DNA of 64,000 nt, taken from assembly GCA_948470475.1 (NCBI GenBank), contig OX419347.1:752501-816500 (forward strand), in the 5' to 3' direction. Of the stretch, positions 15,001-27,111 are shown piece after piece. The position numbers and the translations under genes are program-made. Every line of letters begins with the position of its first letter. Position 1 is the first letter of the stretch. The notes beneath the pieces were generated by a model. The model saw nothing but the letters and a program-made list of their open reading frames with translations. It did no database searches and was not told the origin of the DNA. The DNA comes from Galaxea fascicularis. Lineage: Eukaryota; Cnidaria; Anthozoa; Scleractinia; Euphylliidae.

Positions 15001-16235
15001 AAAACAGCGCTTAAATTTCATCGCTTAACCTTGTTTGCTTATGTTACTGTGTGGCTATTCTTACATTCAAGCAATTTTCAAACAAATCTTAAGGTCTAAA
15101 ACCCTTGCACACTATATAAGAAGGTAATATATTAGCAGGATAAATCGTGCAGGGTAATCTACAGTGGCAAACCATTGACACGCGGAAATACCATATCAGT
15201 GAGTGAGTGGAGGTGCCCTTAGTTATACTGAGAGTCTACCGAAATTGGAATTTCCTTTGCGTGGGAAATAAATATGTCAGAAGAAATTGTTGCAACCAAA
15301 CAATGGTTTTAAAAAAAAATCTTTATCTTGTTGTTTACACCTTAGCTTTCCACAGCGCAACAGATTTCCAGCGCGATCTGTATTTATAACTTATCTTCAT
15401 ATCTGATCTCGGTCAAGTTAGCTCGTTCAAAACCGAAGAAACCGCACGAAAAGATCTAGCGTCCTTCTCGGCCACTTAGTTTGAAGAACGAATGCAAAAT
15501 GAACGTCAAATGCATTCAATACTTTATATCCTTCAAGTAGTATTTAAGAAAAGCTGCAAAAGTGCTCCAGGGAGAGCAATTAGTCGCGCTTTAAATACCA
15601 CGAGAGCACGATCTCGTTTTCCGCGCATCATGACTGCGAAATAACAGATCGCGGCTTCCTCTGCACGCCGCGCAGGACAAGAATTATAATTTCATGCATA
15701 CCTATTACAGTGAGATTGATCTTCTTCCTCAGCGTTATAAAATCACCATTGATCTGACAAACGTAGAAACCCTCATCTGACAGATCAACACGACGAATGA
15801 AGAGCGAGGCTTGCGATACAATTTTCACTCTACCAACATACTTGGCTGGCATTGCCGAATAAGGCTGTGCCACTGCTTGGCTAGCTGATTTCCTGAATAA
15901 AACGTCTTTGATGGTTGTGCCTCCGTGGCTGGTTCCCCACCAAATATTATAGCTTTCTCCAGCAGCTATCTCGTAAGACCATCGCAGAGTGACATTTTGT
16001 CTCACATTCACCTTAACCACGTCTTTGCTTGCGGTCAATTTGAATGCTCTAACTGCAACACCTAGAGATTCAGAAGAATGATCACACAGGTAAAATCAAA
16101 CTCTGATCTGACCTACAGATTTACAGGAACGATACTTAAAACATCTGCAAAACTCAAGAAGTTTCAAAAGGTTCAACGACGCCACAAACCTATGGAAACG
16201 AGAGCGTACAACCACGCAACTTGACAAAACAACAT
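83..16235 (-). CDS. Ig/FN3 single-pass cell-surface receptor (5 Ig + 4 FN3 + TM), 3' part outside window
   Basis: Exons on the minus strand are 16235-16190, 16061-15702, 9332-9075, 6957-6685, 6385-6134, 6038-5778, 4468-4178, 3759-3466, 2738-2349, 1730-1504, 1196-1127 and 191-83. Almost all junctions are phase 1, as expected for shuffled Ig/FN3 exons. The model gives about 943 residues: signal peptide (1-16, MLFCQVAWLYALVSIG), a V-like Ig (16-135) ending in DEGFYVCQ, four I-set/C2-like Ig domains (136-483) with normal cysteine pairs (for example LTC...YTC), four FN3 domains (484-907) and a transmembrane helix (GIIILAFVIIIVALII, last exon). The cytoplasmic region is not in the window, so adhesion molecule (NCAM/neogenin type) and receptor phosphatase remain open. 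Unusual points are that the first Ig lacks its B-strand cysteine and that the third FN3 (residues 679-808) is about 35 residues long for its type and contains RRRFRR, a furin-like site. Extracellular recognition or adhesion is inferred from the domains. Confidence 0.87.
538..727. mobile_element. Palindromic MITE, ~85-bp arms
   Basis: The left arm starts AATAGGCCCTTTGCAG and the right arm ends with its near-complement (CTGCAAAGTGCC-like, finishing CCTATT). Arms of about 85 bp match with few differences, including CACATGGTA, AAAACTGCCA and GGGCAGTTTGCTC. It lies in the intron between the transmembrane exon and the last FN3 exon of the receptor gene. No ORF. Confidence 0.85.
738..1010 (+). mobile_element. 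tRNA-derived SINE, copy 1
   Basis: An A-box-like GGCTCACTTGGTGGAGTGCC and a B-box GGGTTCAAACACC are spaced as in a tRNA. The body that follows (ACACTCAGGGTCTTTTAAAC, GTTAGACTTTCTAGTCTTCT, CCTGGCTGTGACCACCCCTA) is shared with the copy at 35.5 kb. It abuts the right end of the palindromic MITE. It is diverged and probably old. Confidence 0.75.
4534..4957. mobile_element. Foldback MITE built of TTCAACA heptamers
   Basis: The ends are perfect inverted copies (GGCCCTAGCAAACGGCTTCA at left, its complement at right). Arms continue with CTTCAACATCC and TTCGATTTTGTTGAA. The interior consists largely of TTCAACA / TGTTGAA repeated on both strands. It lies in the intron between FN3-1 and Ig5 of the receptor gene. 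Confidence 0.85.
5143..5740. mobile_element. TIR element of ~0.6 kb in the same intron
   Basis: TTAAGGAGGCTTGAAAGGGT at the left is matched by ACCCTTTCCAGCCTCCTTTA at the right. The element ends about 40 bp before the Ig5 exon boundary at 5778. No transposase-like frame is visible. Confidence 0.65.
7277..8876. mobile_element. 1.6-kb non-autonomous DNA transposon with 6-bp target duplication
   Basis: The termini are CAGGCCATCTGAT and its complement ATCAGATGGCCTG, and both flanks carry the direct repeat TCAAAG (7271-7276 and 8877-8882). Subterminal sequence is rich in GTGCGAT / TCGCACAATT in both orientations. No long ORF looks like a transposase. A smaller MITE is nested at 8681-8858. It lies in intron 3 of the receptor gene, between the Ig2 and Ig3 exons. 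Confidence 0.75.
8681..8858. mobile_element. hAT-like MITE with 5-bp TSD, nested copy
   Basis: The ends are CAGGGGTTTCA and TGAAACCCCTG, with the 5-bp direct repeat ACCCT on both sides (8676-8680, 8859-8863). A GCCGGTTGCCGGCTCC hairpin lies near the right end. It is inserted into the right end of the 7277-8876 element. Confidence 0.8.
9333..15701 (-). other. Large intron 2 of the Ig/FN3 receptor
   Basis: About 6.4 kb between the V-like Ig exon and the second Ig exon. No coding exon with an Ig or FN3 signature is visible. A short motif (GAGCCACAGCTCCCTGTCAG at about 10511; near-copy at about 11221) occurs twice. A small stem-loop (CTCGGGT / ACCCGAG) stands near 11270, and there is a G run at 13076-13092. 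Confidence 0.6.
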
Positions 16236-19200
16236 TCTACAATAGTCACTGTTCCACTTGTGAGTTAACTGAAGTTAACAACACAGCTTGACAATTGAGT
16301 ACATATCCATCTTTCGCTTACAACAAGCGCAACAGCTGAGTCTTAAAGCTTCCTGTCATTTAGCGCGACAGTTTTGGAATATTGTTCTACTGCATGTACT
16401 TCGCGGATTCGCGTAACCTCTTGGAATCACATCAGCGTACACATTCCTTCGTTGACAGCCTCGTCACGTGAACGCGCGACCAGTCATCCTTCTTTTGTTA
16501 GTGGTTGAAATCAGCATGACCGCGAAATATTGACCAATGACAGCTTTTGATTAAAAATTCGAAGGCCTCTGTTTAATTGGGGAAGTCAATTGTTTTTTTG
16601 GTTCTTTATACCTGGATACAAATAGTACAAATTACTCTCGAGAGACCTTATATGTTTAATACAGGGTGGTTAATGGCCTTTACGGGCCGCCAAGTGCAAA
16701 ACAAACACTTCAATAATCAATAAAAATTATCACGAAGCTCTAATGCCTCTCTTTAAAATCACTTTTAGAGTTGCATAAAAACGATGCACTGGGGTTGTTG
16801 TTAAGTACATAAAGATAACAATTCAAACCTTAAAATAATGTTGATTTAAGGCTTTTGTCTAATTGATAAAACAACGGATTCAAAAGAAATGCTAATCAGT
16901 ATTGACCGAGAAACGACCAGGCTATTCTAACTGTTGAATCAGTAGGGACACGGTTCAGTCTCCGTTGATTCGACTTCCTACCAAACACAAATTTGAATTA
17001 TTTTGGATAATAATGGAAAGAGAGCGACCATAGGCTTATTGTTATTACGGCCGGACGCCTTGTGGAGTAAACAAATTTTGTGGTTTCACAGCGACACGTC
17101 ATACCTTGGTTTTACCACTTCTGAGACACGGGTTGTTTTCAGACCAAACAAGCAGCATTCTTAGAGTTTTTTTTTATAAAAGAATCAGAGTTCTTTTGGC
17201 GACGATGGTCAAGAAAGCCAAAAATGGTCGCTGATATTAGTTTGATATGTCCAATTATCAACCAATAGGACACAAGCATTCCCCAGCGGGTCTGACCAAG
17301 CATAACACGCAAAAAAATAGTCTATCCTATACTAGGCGTCAAGATAATAGTACGGTCAGTTGATTTCCGTTGCCCTTGGCCAAAGGTTGCGGCGAATCTG
17401 TCAGTAGATCCCTCCTCTTCCGGAAACTGAAGGGAAGCTCAACGGAGGTTGACAAAAACAGTTTTAAAGTAACTCAAACGACACAGTTTTCAGTTATAGT
17501 TTTGTCTTTACTATTAAACGAAGTCCATTATATATTTTTCCTTTGGAATGGGAGTCGTCTGTGTCCGGGAAAAAAACCCGTGTTCATTGCGACCCCGTAA
17601 AGTCCATCTTTCAACATTTTTCTCTGACGAAAAATCACCTATAATCTGCTCGTTTCATCGCTGACGGTTAGCATTTCACCGTTTGCAGGAGATCACTAAA
17701 GAAAAGAAGAGAAGTTCGCCTGTCAGCATTAATGGAATCCTCAACTCCCCGCCCCCTTCCTCCGCGGTCTTTCCGACGAAGTCAATCTTCGAGGGGTACT
17801 CCAATTAGTCAACAGCGCAACTTTGATTGTTTAGATTTATTTGTGCATGTCCACACGCATTCGTTTTTTTTTTGTTTTGTTTTTTATTGTTTTCTTTTTC
17901 ATCAGCAAATAAGACTTTTAATTAATTTAGTTGTCGAAGCATAAATAACTTAAGAATGACGATAAAATCCGCGCCACCATGATAGTTCAGCGTTTATTTA
18001 TCCATCGGTGTATGTACATCCCCGTGTTTTTGTCTGTTTTCGGAGTTTTTCGTTCTTATTCGTGTGGAACGAAGGTCCAACGGGGTAAATTATAATCAGA
18101 GAACGACCAAAAACAGGAACATGTGTCGCAGGAGCGTAGTCTCCCGCTCACCTTGATCTTTTAATGGCATATTTGGCCAGGATTATCATCAGCTTTACTT
18201 TTTCGGCTTTTTTAATGCTATTGATAATCCGCATGCGATAACATATTTTGTTGAAGCAGATGAAAAGTAAACACGGGATTATTATATTTTCAGCTGTCTG
18301 CTCAGAACGTTTCCGTCAGTGTCAAAACATTTTAGTGTTTAGCCAAACAAGACAAACGTGGGAAGGAAGACAGAAATAAGTCTTGTTAGTTTACCCTGGA
18401 GCATATACCGAATACAACCAAGTCCAACCTCGCTTTTCGTGATTATTTTTATCAGTATTACTGTTGTATGGAATAGTAAGGAATAGCGTTCCAGAGGAGA
18501 TTAAAGAAGCTGAATCTCTTAATAGCCCTTACAAACGCAAGCGATTCAGTATTACGTTTTTTAAGGCGCCAAAGTACGGTCATATGAGATCATGTTGCCA
18601 GTCCAAAACTTCGTCGTGTGAATATTTCACAATTTTATTTATTTATTTTTATTTAGGAAATATATCCATGGAGGAACACGAAGTCCCTTACAAAGGTGGT
18701 CAGACAGGTCGGCACTAGGGGTGGTCACAGCCAGAGTTCGTTACGTCCCTAGTTTGGGGATGGGTGGACAGGGATGGATGCTTATATTGTAAGGTCGGGT
18801 GTGGTGTGAACCTTGCATTGTAGGGGACTTTGTGTCCTTTTCGTCTCACCCAGCACGAGTTGCTGAATTCTTTAAATAAATAATAAATATCAGTTTGTTC
18901 AGCTCTTACTATCGCTCTGTTGTCAATCCATTTGGACTGACTCAGTAATGGCGTAAACTGAGCTTGCCGAGAGTACTTGCACTTTTATCGTTCTTTAACG
19001 AATTTGAGTCTCTTAATCAAATATTTAAAGAATTCGGATCCATACCGCATGTAGACAAAATCCGGATAACTGAGGATAATCGAGCTGCATGACAACTACG
19101 TCCCTGTAATCAGGAGCGTTAGTGATAAACCACAGTGTCGCGGGTCACTCTGGGACTGAAGTATTGGGTGTCACCCGTGTGCCAGTTGAACTCTAAAAAC

Positions 19201-20184
19201 CTTTGTGTATGTACTCTGTCCAGTTGCCTTCTTCTATTCGTATCTAAACTCACGGAAGATAGAGAATTTTAAGGACGGGCGGAGGGAAAGTACGAAGAAG
19301 GAAAAGCATGCGCATGTAAGTCAAAGAGACTGCAAGCTTCCCCGAGAGATTTAGAAATTCGTCTGAAAACGGGAAACCCTTTGAAGGAGGATTTTCTCGT
19401 CTAAAGCCAGCCTCGGCGTAAACTTGCCCGAAGAAGTAAAACAGTTATTTTATCATTCAAGTTCAGTCTCCCCTCGGAAACCTGTTTCTGGTCTTTCTGG
19501 GGTATCCATTCCAGTCAAAATAAGAAGCGAGGGGGAAGGGGTTTACTCTCGCCCCATTTCCCGCGCATCAAAATTTCGGAAATCGGCTTTCGAGCGCTGA
19601 AAACCCACGATAACGCTTGCCTCGCAGGCTACTGTTCTACAGAAACGAGCTCAGTTTTTCACTGGGAATGGGACCTTCAAATCTCCCCTGTTTATACAAG
19701 TAGCTTCGCTAATAGGACAATCATTTGTGGACAGTGAATTTTCTTTTCAAAAAAATCTCGTTAGTCGTTAGTCCTGACACTTCCTGCGAACAACGACCAT
19801 TTTTGAAAACTCAGTCCCTATTTTCAACTCCCTTTCTAGACTAATCCTGTGCACAAGCATTCATTCGAAACTAGGTTTGTCTTGTAGCACTGCCAAACTT
19901 TAAAGAGCCAAGAGCGAAACCGATAGACCTGCAAGTCATAAGGCTTTCTTAACTTATAATTTGTCAGAAATAACTAAAGTGCTTTGCACATGGGAACGGC
20001 TATCCACTAGCCGTTGGCATAAACTCAAACAATCATTCTCTTCACTGTAGGGGAATGACGGTAGTTAATGCAAATGATTTTTTAAGTACACTATAAAGAC
20101 AGAGACAATAAGAGCATCGCTTTATCGACAACCTGTTGTGCCATGACTCAACCCGTCGCGCGATCGAAATCAAACTGTGATAAC
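16236..20184. other. Intergenic, left part of spacer between divergent Ig genes
   Basis: No supported exon. Its first few hundred bases should hold the receptor gene's promoter (a GTCACGTGA near 16463). The SINE fragment at 18.7 kb is the only repeat I could recognise. Confidence 0.5.
18700..18760 (-). mobile_element. SINE fragment, copy 3
   Basis: On the minus strand ACTAGGGACGTAACGAACTC and CTGGCTGTGACCACCCCTAG match the 3' half of the SINE copies at 0.9 and 35.7 kb. The tRNA-like head is missing, so this is a truncated copy; similarity upstream of it is unclear. Confidence 0.6.
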
Positions 20185-20640
20185 TAAAGGGGAATTGCTC
20201 TGCTGCATCGTGGGCAAGCCCAGCGTTTGTCCAAGTAACGTCCTCCCTACCGACGCTTCAGACGTTAGCAGACAGGATATATCTTGAATCAGTGTGGATT
20301 TAGGTCAGACTGATTCACTATCGACGTGATTCAGTTTTGCGGCCCTTCGCCAACTACAAGTGAAGTGTAGAGAACAAAAACAGCCCCTCTACCTGACATT
20401 TATCGACCTCGCAAAGGCCTTTGATTTCATAAGCAGAGATGGTCTCTGCAAACTGCTACCTCTTATTGGATGCCACCATAGCTGTTCAGCATAGTGAAGT
20501 CCTTCCATGGTGGTATGATGGGAACGGTACAGCACGATGACGGCATGTCGACAGACGCATTTAGCATCAAACGAAGTGTGACACACGGATGTGTTCTGGT
20601 GCCAATTCTGTTTAGCATCTATTTTGCTCTCCTGCCCAAT
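20185..20640 (+). pseudogene. Decayed non-LTR retrotransposon reverse transcriptase
   Basis: Translated across frames, the stretch shows RT landmarks: GIALL near 20190, QCGFRS near 20290, a YLTFIDLAKAFDFISRDGLC block near 20395-20455 and SVTHGCVLVPILFSIYFALL near 20575-20635. Stops and frameshifts interrupt all of it. The catalytic YADD region is missing. It is inert debris of a LINE-type element. Confidence 0.7.
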
Positions 20641-21604
20641 ACTCCTTTAAGGGATGGGCCATTAGAAAAGTGGTGGTGGAAGGGTGGGTACTTTTAGCTT
20701 GCACGATAATATTTGTTTATGCAGGAGTTATGTTGACAGTGAACACCCTCTGCATTTCTCTTCCTTCTTCCTTGCACGAATTTTTTTCTTTTCTTTGGCC
20801 TTGCATGAATTTTTTCGGCTTGCCCACGCCCCCATCACTTTTCTAATGGTCCAACCCGAAGCCATTGAGAGAAGAATTCTACTTCCACACTAGTGAAATC
20901 GGACAAGTTGTACAATCTCTCACGGTTAAGAGGAAAATCCAAACTTAGAGAGGTGCTGATCATAACAGCAGCTTCGGAGCCTGCTGGATCGCTTCTCTCC
21001 AGCCTGACTATCAGCTTGACGAAAACATAGGTCATGATCCAGGCAGCTCCAACAGCTCCTAGCATAACCATCAAACACTTTCAGTTTGAGGTTATACACT
21101 ACTTCGCCTTTTTCTAGGCTCAACAACAACAAACAACCTCTCGTTGAATGTGGAATTGACGGATTGGCAAGGTCGCTGCCAACTTTTCCCCAACCGAACA
21201 ATAGCCGGAGTACGGACAAACAGAAAATTGAAAATGAATACTATAAATGCTGTGTACAAGGTACTAATGCATTGTAAGTGAGATCTGTACTGCAAACTCA
21301 TGGCATGTACACTCCTGCGTCGCATCAAATGAATGCCTGATACTTAACCAATCTCATATCTAAAAAGCGCGAATGGAATAATTGTTTTATTAAATTCTCA
21401 ACCTTTGGTTTTGCTAAATTTTAAGAAATGACCAGAATCAAAGTGATGTGACTTTCGGGAGCCAAAGCCACCTTTGACGAATTCATTTCCATATAAGGTC
21501 AAATGCAGGTATAATGGCTGGTAACCGAGATCTAGTGAGCCAAACAAAAAGCTAGAATTGCATTATCAGAGGTTGAGAATTTAATAAATCAAGGTATACT
21601 CTCC

Positions 21605-21826
21605 TTGGTCAACGCGGGTTCCACTGACTGGCCTCCGCCATGTCGTAAAGATGGTTGTCGATGTTATCCAGAAGAAAGGCGAACAGTCAGGAGACCAAGA
21701 ATTCTTTTGAATGTGTGTAAAAGGTATATGAAATCCTCTGGCTTGAACGTAGCGAATTGGGAGGCAATGGCTAGTGAAAGAAAAACTTGGCTGGGGGAAT
21801 TACGCAGAGCACTCACGGTCAATTAG
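21605..21826 (+). pseudogene. Second LINE fragment, C-terminal region
   Basis: An open frame contains LNVCKRYMKSSGLNVANWEA followed by MASERKTWLGELRRAL. This resembles the segment at the end of LINE ORF2-type proteins (LN.EDWE..A.DR..WR pattern). It lies ~1 kb after the RT fragment in the same orientation, so the two may be remains of one insertion. Confidence 0.5.
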
Positions 21827-21883
21827 AGAATAGCGTATTACCTTTGCAGTTGAGGCGAATACCGCAGCAAATGAAAGATAATT

Positions 21884-22034
21884 AACAATTATTGGATTCT
21901 GTTTTCGCATGATAGCGATAATTATCAAGGCCAAAGTTTGTGTTATCTGCCGAAGCCGAAGGCTGAGGCGGATAACACAAACTGAGGCCTTGATAATTAT
22001 CGCTATCATGCGAAAACAGAATCCAATAATTGTT
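21884..22034. mobile_element. Near-perfect palindrome, GAGGCCTTG family copy 1
   Basis: Arms of about 65 bp (AACAATTATTGGATTCTGTT, TTCGCATGATAGCGATAATT, ATCAAGGCC) meet at a GCCGAAGCCGAAGGC centre. Next to it, TTTTATTATGCATA (22032-) is matched by an inverted TGTATAATAAAA near 22270, with CCAATCA just before. The same layout is found at 40.3-40.8 kb. Confidence 0.8.
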
Positions 22035-22934
22035 TTATTATGCATATTCCTGAGGTGCACTGGCGACTCCGCCATAACAAAACTGATCAAACTGCTGGTT
22101 AGTGTATTAGTTGACGTCACTTCTGCATGCATAAAACTATTGTCTGTAGGTATGACGTCAATTCTACATATATAAAAACTATTGTCTGTAGGTATGACTT
22201 AAGAGAAACAGAGCTAGCAAGAATTAGCTGCGTGCTTATAACCAATCAAAATCGAGCTGGTGACACCAATGTATAATAAAAGGCAGTTACAAGTATACTT
22301 CGACAATCCTATCCCAGGCACAGTACACCTGCCAGAATAGCAGCTGTCTCAAAATCTCAATTTGGATTGCTTAGCCACAGTAAACGCTTCCCCCAAGGGA
22401 CGATTACTTAATTCCGATAGATGCCTACGATGTGCAAGAAATACTCAGGTTGCATCGCATGTTTCTATTTTTGCAAGAAAAGGTGCACAAATATGTTGTC
22501 TGCATCGTTACTGGGTTCTGAATGACGGTTGCCTTTCTCTCTGAGATGGAATACATTTCATCAGTAGTGGAAGAACAAACCTGTTAATTGATAACACTGA
22601 AATAAAACAAACCTTTGAGTATTTTGCCTCTTGAATAACCGTAAAGGTGGCTCATACAGGCATTTTCCAGCACTTTTACTTGGATAGATTGTTACTACCA
22701 ATCTCTATACGTTAGAACCCTTTTCTTGTGGCATCAAAAAACTTCCCAGTAATTGGTGAACAAGTTGATATATTAGTTTACCAGAACCTTAGCTCAAAAA
22801 CGAGCTCGGTGAGCCCCTATCACATTCAGGGCCTCTATAAATATTCTCTGAAACCACTCAAAATGTTTTTAACTTTTCAATATGTTGAATCTCCAAACGC
22901 TTATTACTTTTCAACAGTCGGCGCCTTTCAACCA

Positions 22935-23055
22935 TCATCACCATCACCATTACCACCATCACTAGCACCACTATCATTACCACCATCACCATCACCACCA
23001 TCATCACCATCACCACCATCACCACCATCGACATCACCATCATCATTATCACCAA
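22935..23055 (+). repeat. ATC/ACC microsatellite
   Basis: Imperfect CAT/CAC/ACC triplets over about 120 bp. A second block with the same triplets lies at 23390-23470, on the far side of the palindromic MITE at 23198-23382, which may have inserted into one larger microsatellite region. Confidence 0.9.
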
Positions 23056-23197
23056 CTTAGAAAACAGTCCTAAGAAAATACGCGCGCTGATTAGTTAGAA
23101 ATGCGAGCTGTTAACGTTATGTTGACTCGAGCAAAGAGAATTTGTATTTTGATAACAAGTTGTTTTCCTTTTTTTTCGTCGCGGTGTTTTCTAAAAG

Positions 23198-23382
23198 AAA
23201 TAGAAAATATGTTATCCGTGTTTGTATCGAGTTATAGAAACACTCGTGAAAGTTTGGGAGAACTCGAAAAAGCTGTGGAAACACTTACCTGCGGCTCGTT
23301 CTTCCATAGCATTTCTCGTTCTCCCAAACTTCCACTCGTGTTTCTATAACTCGATAGAAACACGGTACATGTTTTCTATTTA
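23198..23382. mobile_element. Palindromic MITE
   Basis: AAATAGAAAA, CCGTGTTTGTATCGAGTTAT and AGAAACACTCGTG in the left arm are mirrored by CACTCGTGTTTCTATAACTC, GATAGAAACACGG and TTTTCTATTT in the right arm. Inner arms pair over AAGTTTGGGAGAAC / GTTCTCCCAAACTT. A 35-bp loop separates them. Confidence 0.85.
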
Positions 23383-23389
23383 TTAAATC

Positions 23390-23470
23390 AGCATCACCAT
23401 CATCGTCCCCATCACCACCACACCATCATCACCACCATAATGACCACCACCGTGACCAGCATCATCAGCG
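23390..23470 (+). repeat. ATC/ACC microsatellite, second block
   Basis: CATCACCATCATCG and CACCACCACACCATCATCAC triplet runs continue the repeat found at 22935-23055. Confidence 0.85.
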
Positions 23471-26400
23471 TGTTAAGTCTGATCAATATGATTATCGGCA
23501 TTAACAATGGTACTATTGAAGAATGAACTAAGTTCAGTACACGTGTATTCTAGATCTGCCTCGTTAAAATTACAACCCTGTTTTTAATCCATGTAAAGTG
23601 CAACTGGAAGTCAGATTTATGGGACAAAATGTTTTCAACACCCTTAAAAGCCTGCGCCTACCCTGGAGGAATTCAATTCCACGTCACCGGACTAGACCAT
23701 GGCTACCCTGTGCATACAGTCTACCCAAGACGTAATTCATCAATCCAGCTTCTCTGGAGCGATGCGCTTGATTATCATCACGTGAGTAAAGAGTAAGCCT
23801 CGATCCCAGGGTCTTTTCTCTTTTTGCAAGCTCTTGAGATCGATCACGGTGAGAAACTCATCGAGTCTACACAACAAAATTGCGCTTCAAGTGAAATGCT
23901 TAGTTGGCATTTAAGGTTTCTTAAGGTTAAAGATATATCAGTTTCATATCTAATATATTATAAAAAACGGCACATTTATAGTTGTCTTTTCAACGTGTTT
24001 GGCCTTGAATTTGTTTATAATACATCTTCCCTGTTCATTTGACTATACTATCCACGTTTTTTTTTTTTTACTTTTTCTAATTTATTTGTACACTTTACAG
24101 GTACAACACTACCCAGCAAAAACCTGAATTATTTTTTGCGTTTTCCGTCGTGTATAACTCTACGTTAAGATCTGCGGTAGTCGCATTTCTCTCCTCTCTT
24201 GCTCCACCCACAACAAATCTGTTAAAATGCGGGGTCGCAATGATCCTTAGAGACTGATGTTCCGGCCAAAATGGACAAGAAAAAAACTCCTACAAAACAG
24301 CTGCTTCAGCTTGTATTCCACCAAGCTGGCATCCTTTATCACTGAAACTGATTGAATCGGCGAATCTTAATAACTTTTCCCAACCACAGGAGATTAAGTT
24401 AACCCCAAGCAAATGTTCGCACAAGATCTAGCGGTTTTCTTCAAACGCAAAATGTATATTTTTGGCTCCAAGCAGCTGTTCGATGTTCTTGGTTTATTTT
24501 AAATATTTAGCCCTTATCTTTGACTGTGTGAGAAATAGAACGTGCTAATTAGAAGATGAGAAGATTAAATCAGCTTAAATACTGACCACTAATAAAGTTG
24601 AGGTTTGCTTTGGGTTTTGCGAGTAGACAAAAAATTTGATCAATAAAGACTCGCCGGTATATCAAGCAAATTGACAATTTTGTTTATATTAGCTCGCGAA
24701 TCAAGCTAAAGTTCCTGATAACCTTCAGTTTTAGGGAATCATCGACGGACAAAATAATTTCAGGAGTCCAACAAAATATGTTTAAGAGTCACGCCCTAAT
24801 TTGACTGGAGTGCGTGTAAGGCAAAAGTATTGCGTACTGCTAGCGCATCAAGGAATGAACGCCATCTTGACTTCGAAATTAACACAAAAAGTCATTTCTT
24901 CTGTACTTTGCTAATGTCATAACTAAACTACTCTGTCGGCAAATTATAACGAAATCATCCAAAAGGGGAGTCGACCTCCCCATTTCCAATTTTTTTTTTC
25001 AGTGTTGCATGCATTTGACGAGTTGAATTGAGAATTGGTTTCCAGAATCTTGTACTGAATAATCATAGTCTAGTAAGTCCCAAAAGATTGCTTCATTTTT
25101 CTTGAATTCATCGAAAATTAAACTATTGCCGGAATATGGATGTTTTAACCATGCACAAAGCTCGCTCAACGGAGATTCAGAATCTATCGCTACAGCTGAA
25201 CTTCATGTCCTGGCAAGCCGGTCTGGATGATCTGTTATCTGAGGATTTCTTATCAGATATATAACTACAAAAGTAGATAATTATATAATGCTTTGGCAAG
25301 ATGATTTTGAACAAGGTAATTCAACCAAATACTCCCCATTTATCCCAGGACATTTTTCTAGTGACTCGAAGGATACACATGGGCATTTGTAAAACTACAT
25401 GAAACTCTGAGGTTAGAAATAGTGTTGCTTGAATGAATCAAAACATTCAAAACTCAAAAACGATAAGGGACAATATTGGCAAGTGAATTATTATTTTGTC
25501 CCCAAATTTTCGTCATCCGCAAGGGAAGGGAGATCATGTTGGCGTGTATAAGATGTTTTCTTAAGACAGGCTGTACAACACCTTATTTCGTGCTACTACA
25601 CCACGGGTAGCCTTGAAAACGCAGTTGTAACCATGTAGTTCGGTAAATGTTCGATAGCAGATAACGCGGTTCTGCCAAAGCGCGTTTGTAACGCGTGTCT
25701 ATCGCGTTCGTGTTGAGTAGTAAGGGTTTCTTTTGGGAGCCTTTTTCAGCCTTGAAGAGCACTTTTGTTTATCGCTCGCCGTCAGAAATACTGAGATTTC
25801 AACCATCTCAGTTGACATCTTCTTTGCTGGTTACATGGGTGGTATTTAGCGGTAAGCTATTCATTGGGTGACGCTCTTGGTGATGTTTTTATATATCAAT
25901 AGCAAACATAACTGTCGCGTCTCGCAGTAAACGTTGATATAGAGGTCAGTTAATAGGTGCGGAATCATTCAACTCTTTCGAGTAAGCTCAGTTTTTAATT
26001 AAACGTTTCAGTACAGTTAAAATAAATTTTGAAGATAAAGGAATCGTGTTTTCGAAAATCATACTAAATTACTCGACATTTCGTAATAAATTCAGAACTT
26101 GAATATTCCCTTTTTCATTCGTTTGTTTTAGCTAAATTCTTATTAACAGTGGGAGATTGTTTTGACTTTTCGGGAGCGTTTATTTTGTTTGGAGTTTCAA
26201 AACTGTTCTATTACGAGCTAAACGTACAGACATACAGGCGCCAAATTCCAACCTTGCCAAAATTCTTCAATTTAACCATAGAGATACTAATGGTTCATCG
26301 GTTGTGTTTACAGACAAACGTTTTTACCATGGGAACTGAACGTATCATGTTTTTACTTAGAAGTTCAAAGTTCTGCTCGCATTGTGATATGAGACTTCTC

Positions 26401-27087
26401 AAACGCGTGAAGGTTTATTCTTTTGGTCGGCAAAACATCGTTTTAATTGAAATATTATAACATGTATTATGTGATAAAAAAAAAAAAGAGAGAAAATTAA
26501 GATATTTGAACAAGTTCCTCGAAAAGGGAGTAATTTATTTGAAGAATCTTTTATAAAAGAATATTCCATAGGCTACACTCAATTACTCCAGTCGACAAGG
26601 TAAGTCATTTGTAGGGATACGGCTCTTTATAATATGGAAACTGGATATTTTTGACAGAACAGAAGAACTATGATTATTAAAAGGTAATAAAAGTTTCGTT
26701 TTAATAAATAGCTTTCAAATTTATTTCGAAGCGCATAATCAGAGTCCAACGGCAAATCTTGTTTGAGATTAACCAGCCAAGTGAATTCGAACTCTTGATT
26801 TTCTTTCCTTTAAAATGCTAAACAAGTAATACAATAATCCCTAAACTGCTTTTAATATTTCATGTTGATCAGGATTTTTTGCCGAAACTCCCGTAGTGGA
26901 ATTGTGCCTTTGTTGACATTGCTAATAAAGTCTGACCGCTTTTAAAGATGAAAATAAGCGATTTAATATCAATTCCTCATCTGGTTCTTTGATCGGCTTT
27001 TTTGCGAATTTCAGACTCAAAAGGAACGCCGACTATTTGCAAAAAATGGGCTATTCGTGAAACACGCGTCACAATTGCGGTTGTTCC
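23471..27087. other. Intergenic, right part of spacer
   Basis: No convincing gene. Short frames such as 26149-26460 lack recognisable domains or splice context. The sequence is AT-rich with simple T/A runs and leads into the candidate promoter of the Ig-Ig-FN3 gene. Confidence 0.5.
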
Positions 27088-27111
27088 TGTCACGTGACTT
27101 GTGCTATAAAT
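27088..27111 (+). promoter_or_regulatory. Candidate core promoter (E-box and TATA) of the Ig-Ig-FN3 gene
   Basis: GTCACGTGAC (E-box core CACGTG) is followed about 10 bp later by TATAAAT (27105-27111), some 245 bp upstream of the ATG at 27355. A similar GTCACGTGA occurs at about 16463-16471, ~230 bp upstream of the divergent receptor gene's ATG. That is suggestive of common control but short enough to be chance. Confidence 0.3.

Noticed and set aside
22728..23060. 110-codon Ser/Pro-rich open frame
   Set aside because: The second half is a translated ATC/ACC microsatellite, and the minus-strand Met/Val frame is the same repeat read backwards.
26149..26460. 103-codon frame in the intergenic spacer
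   Set aside because: AT-rich with no motif, no paired splice sites and no signal peptide. Treated as noise.
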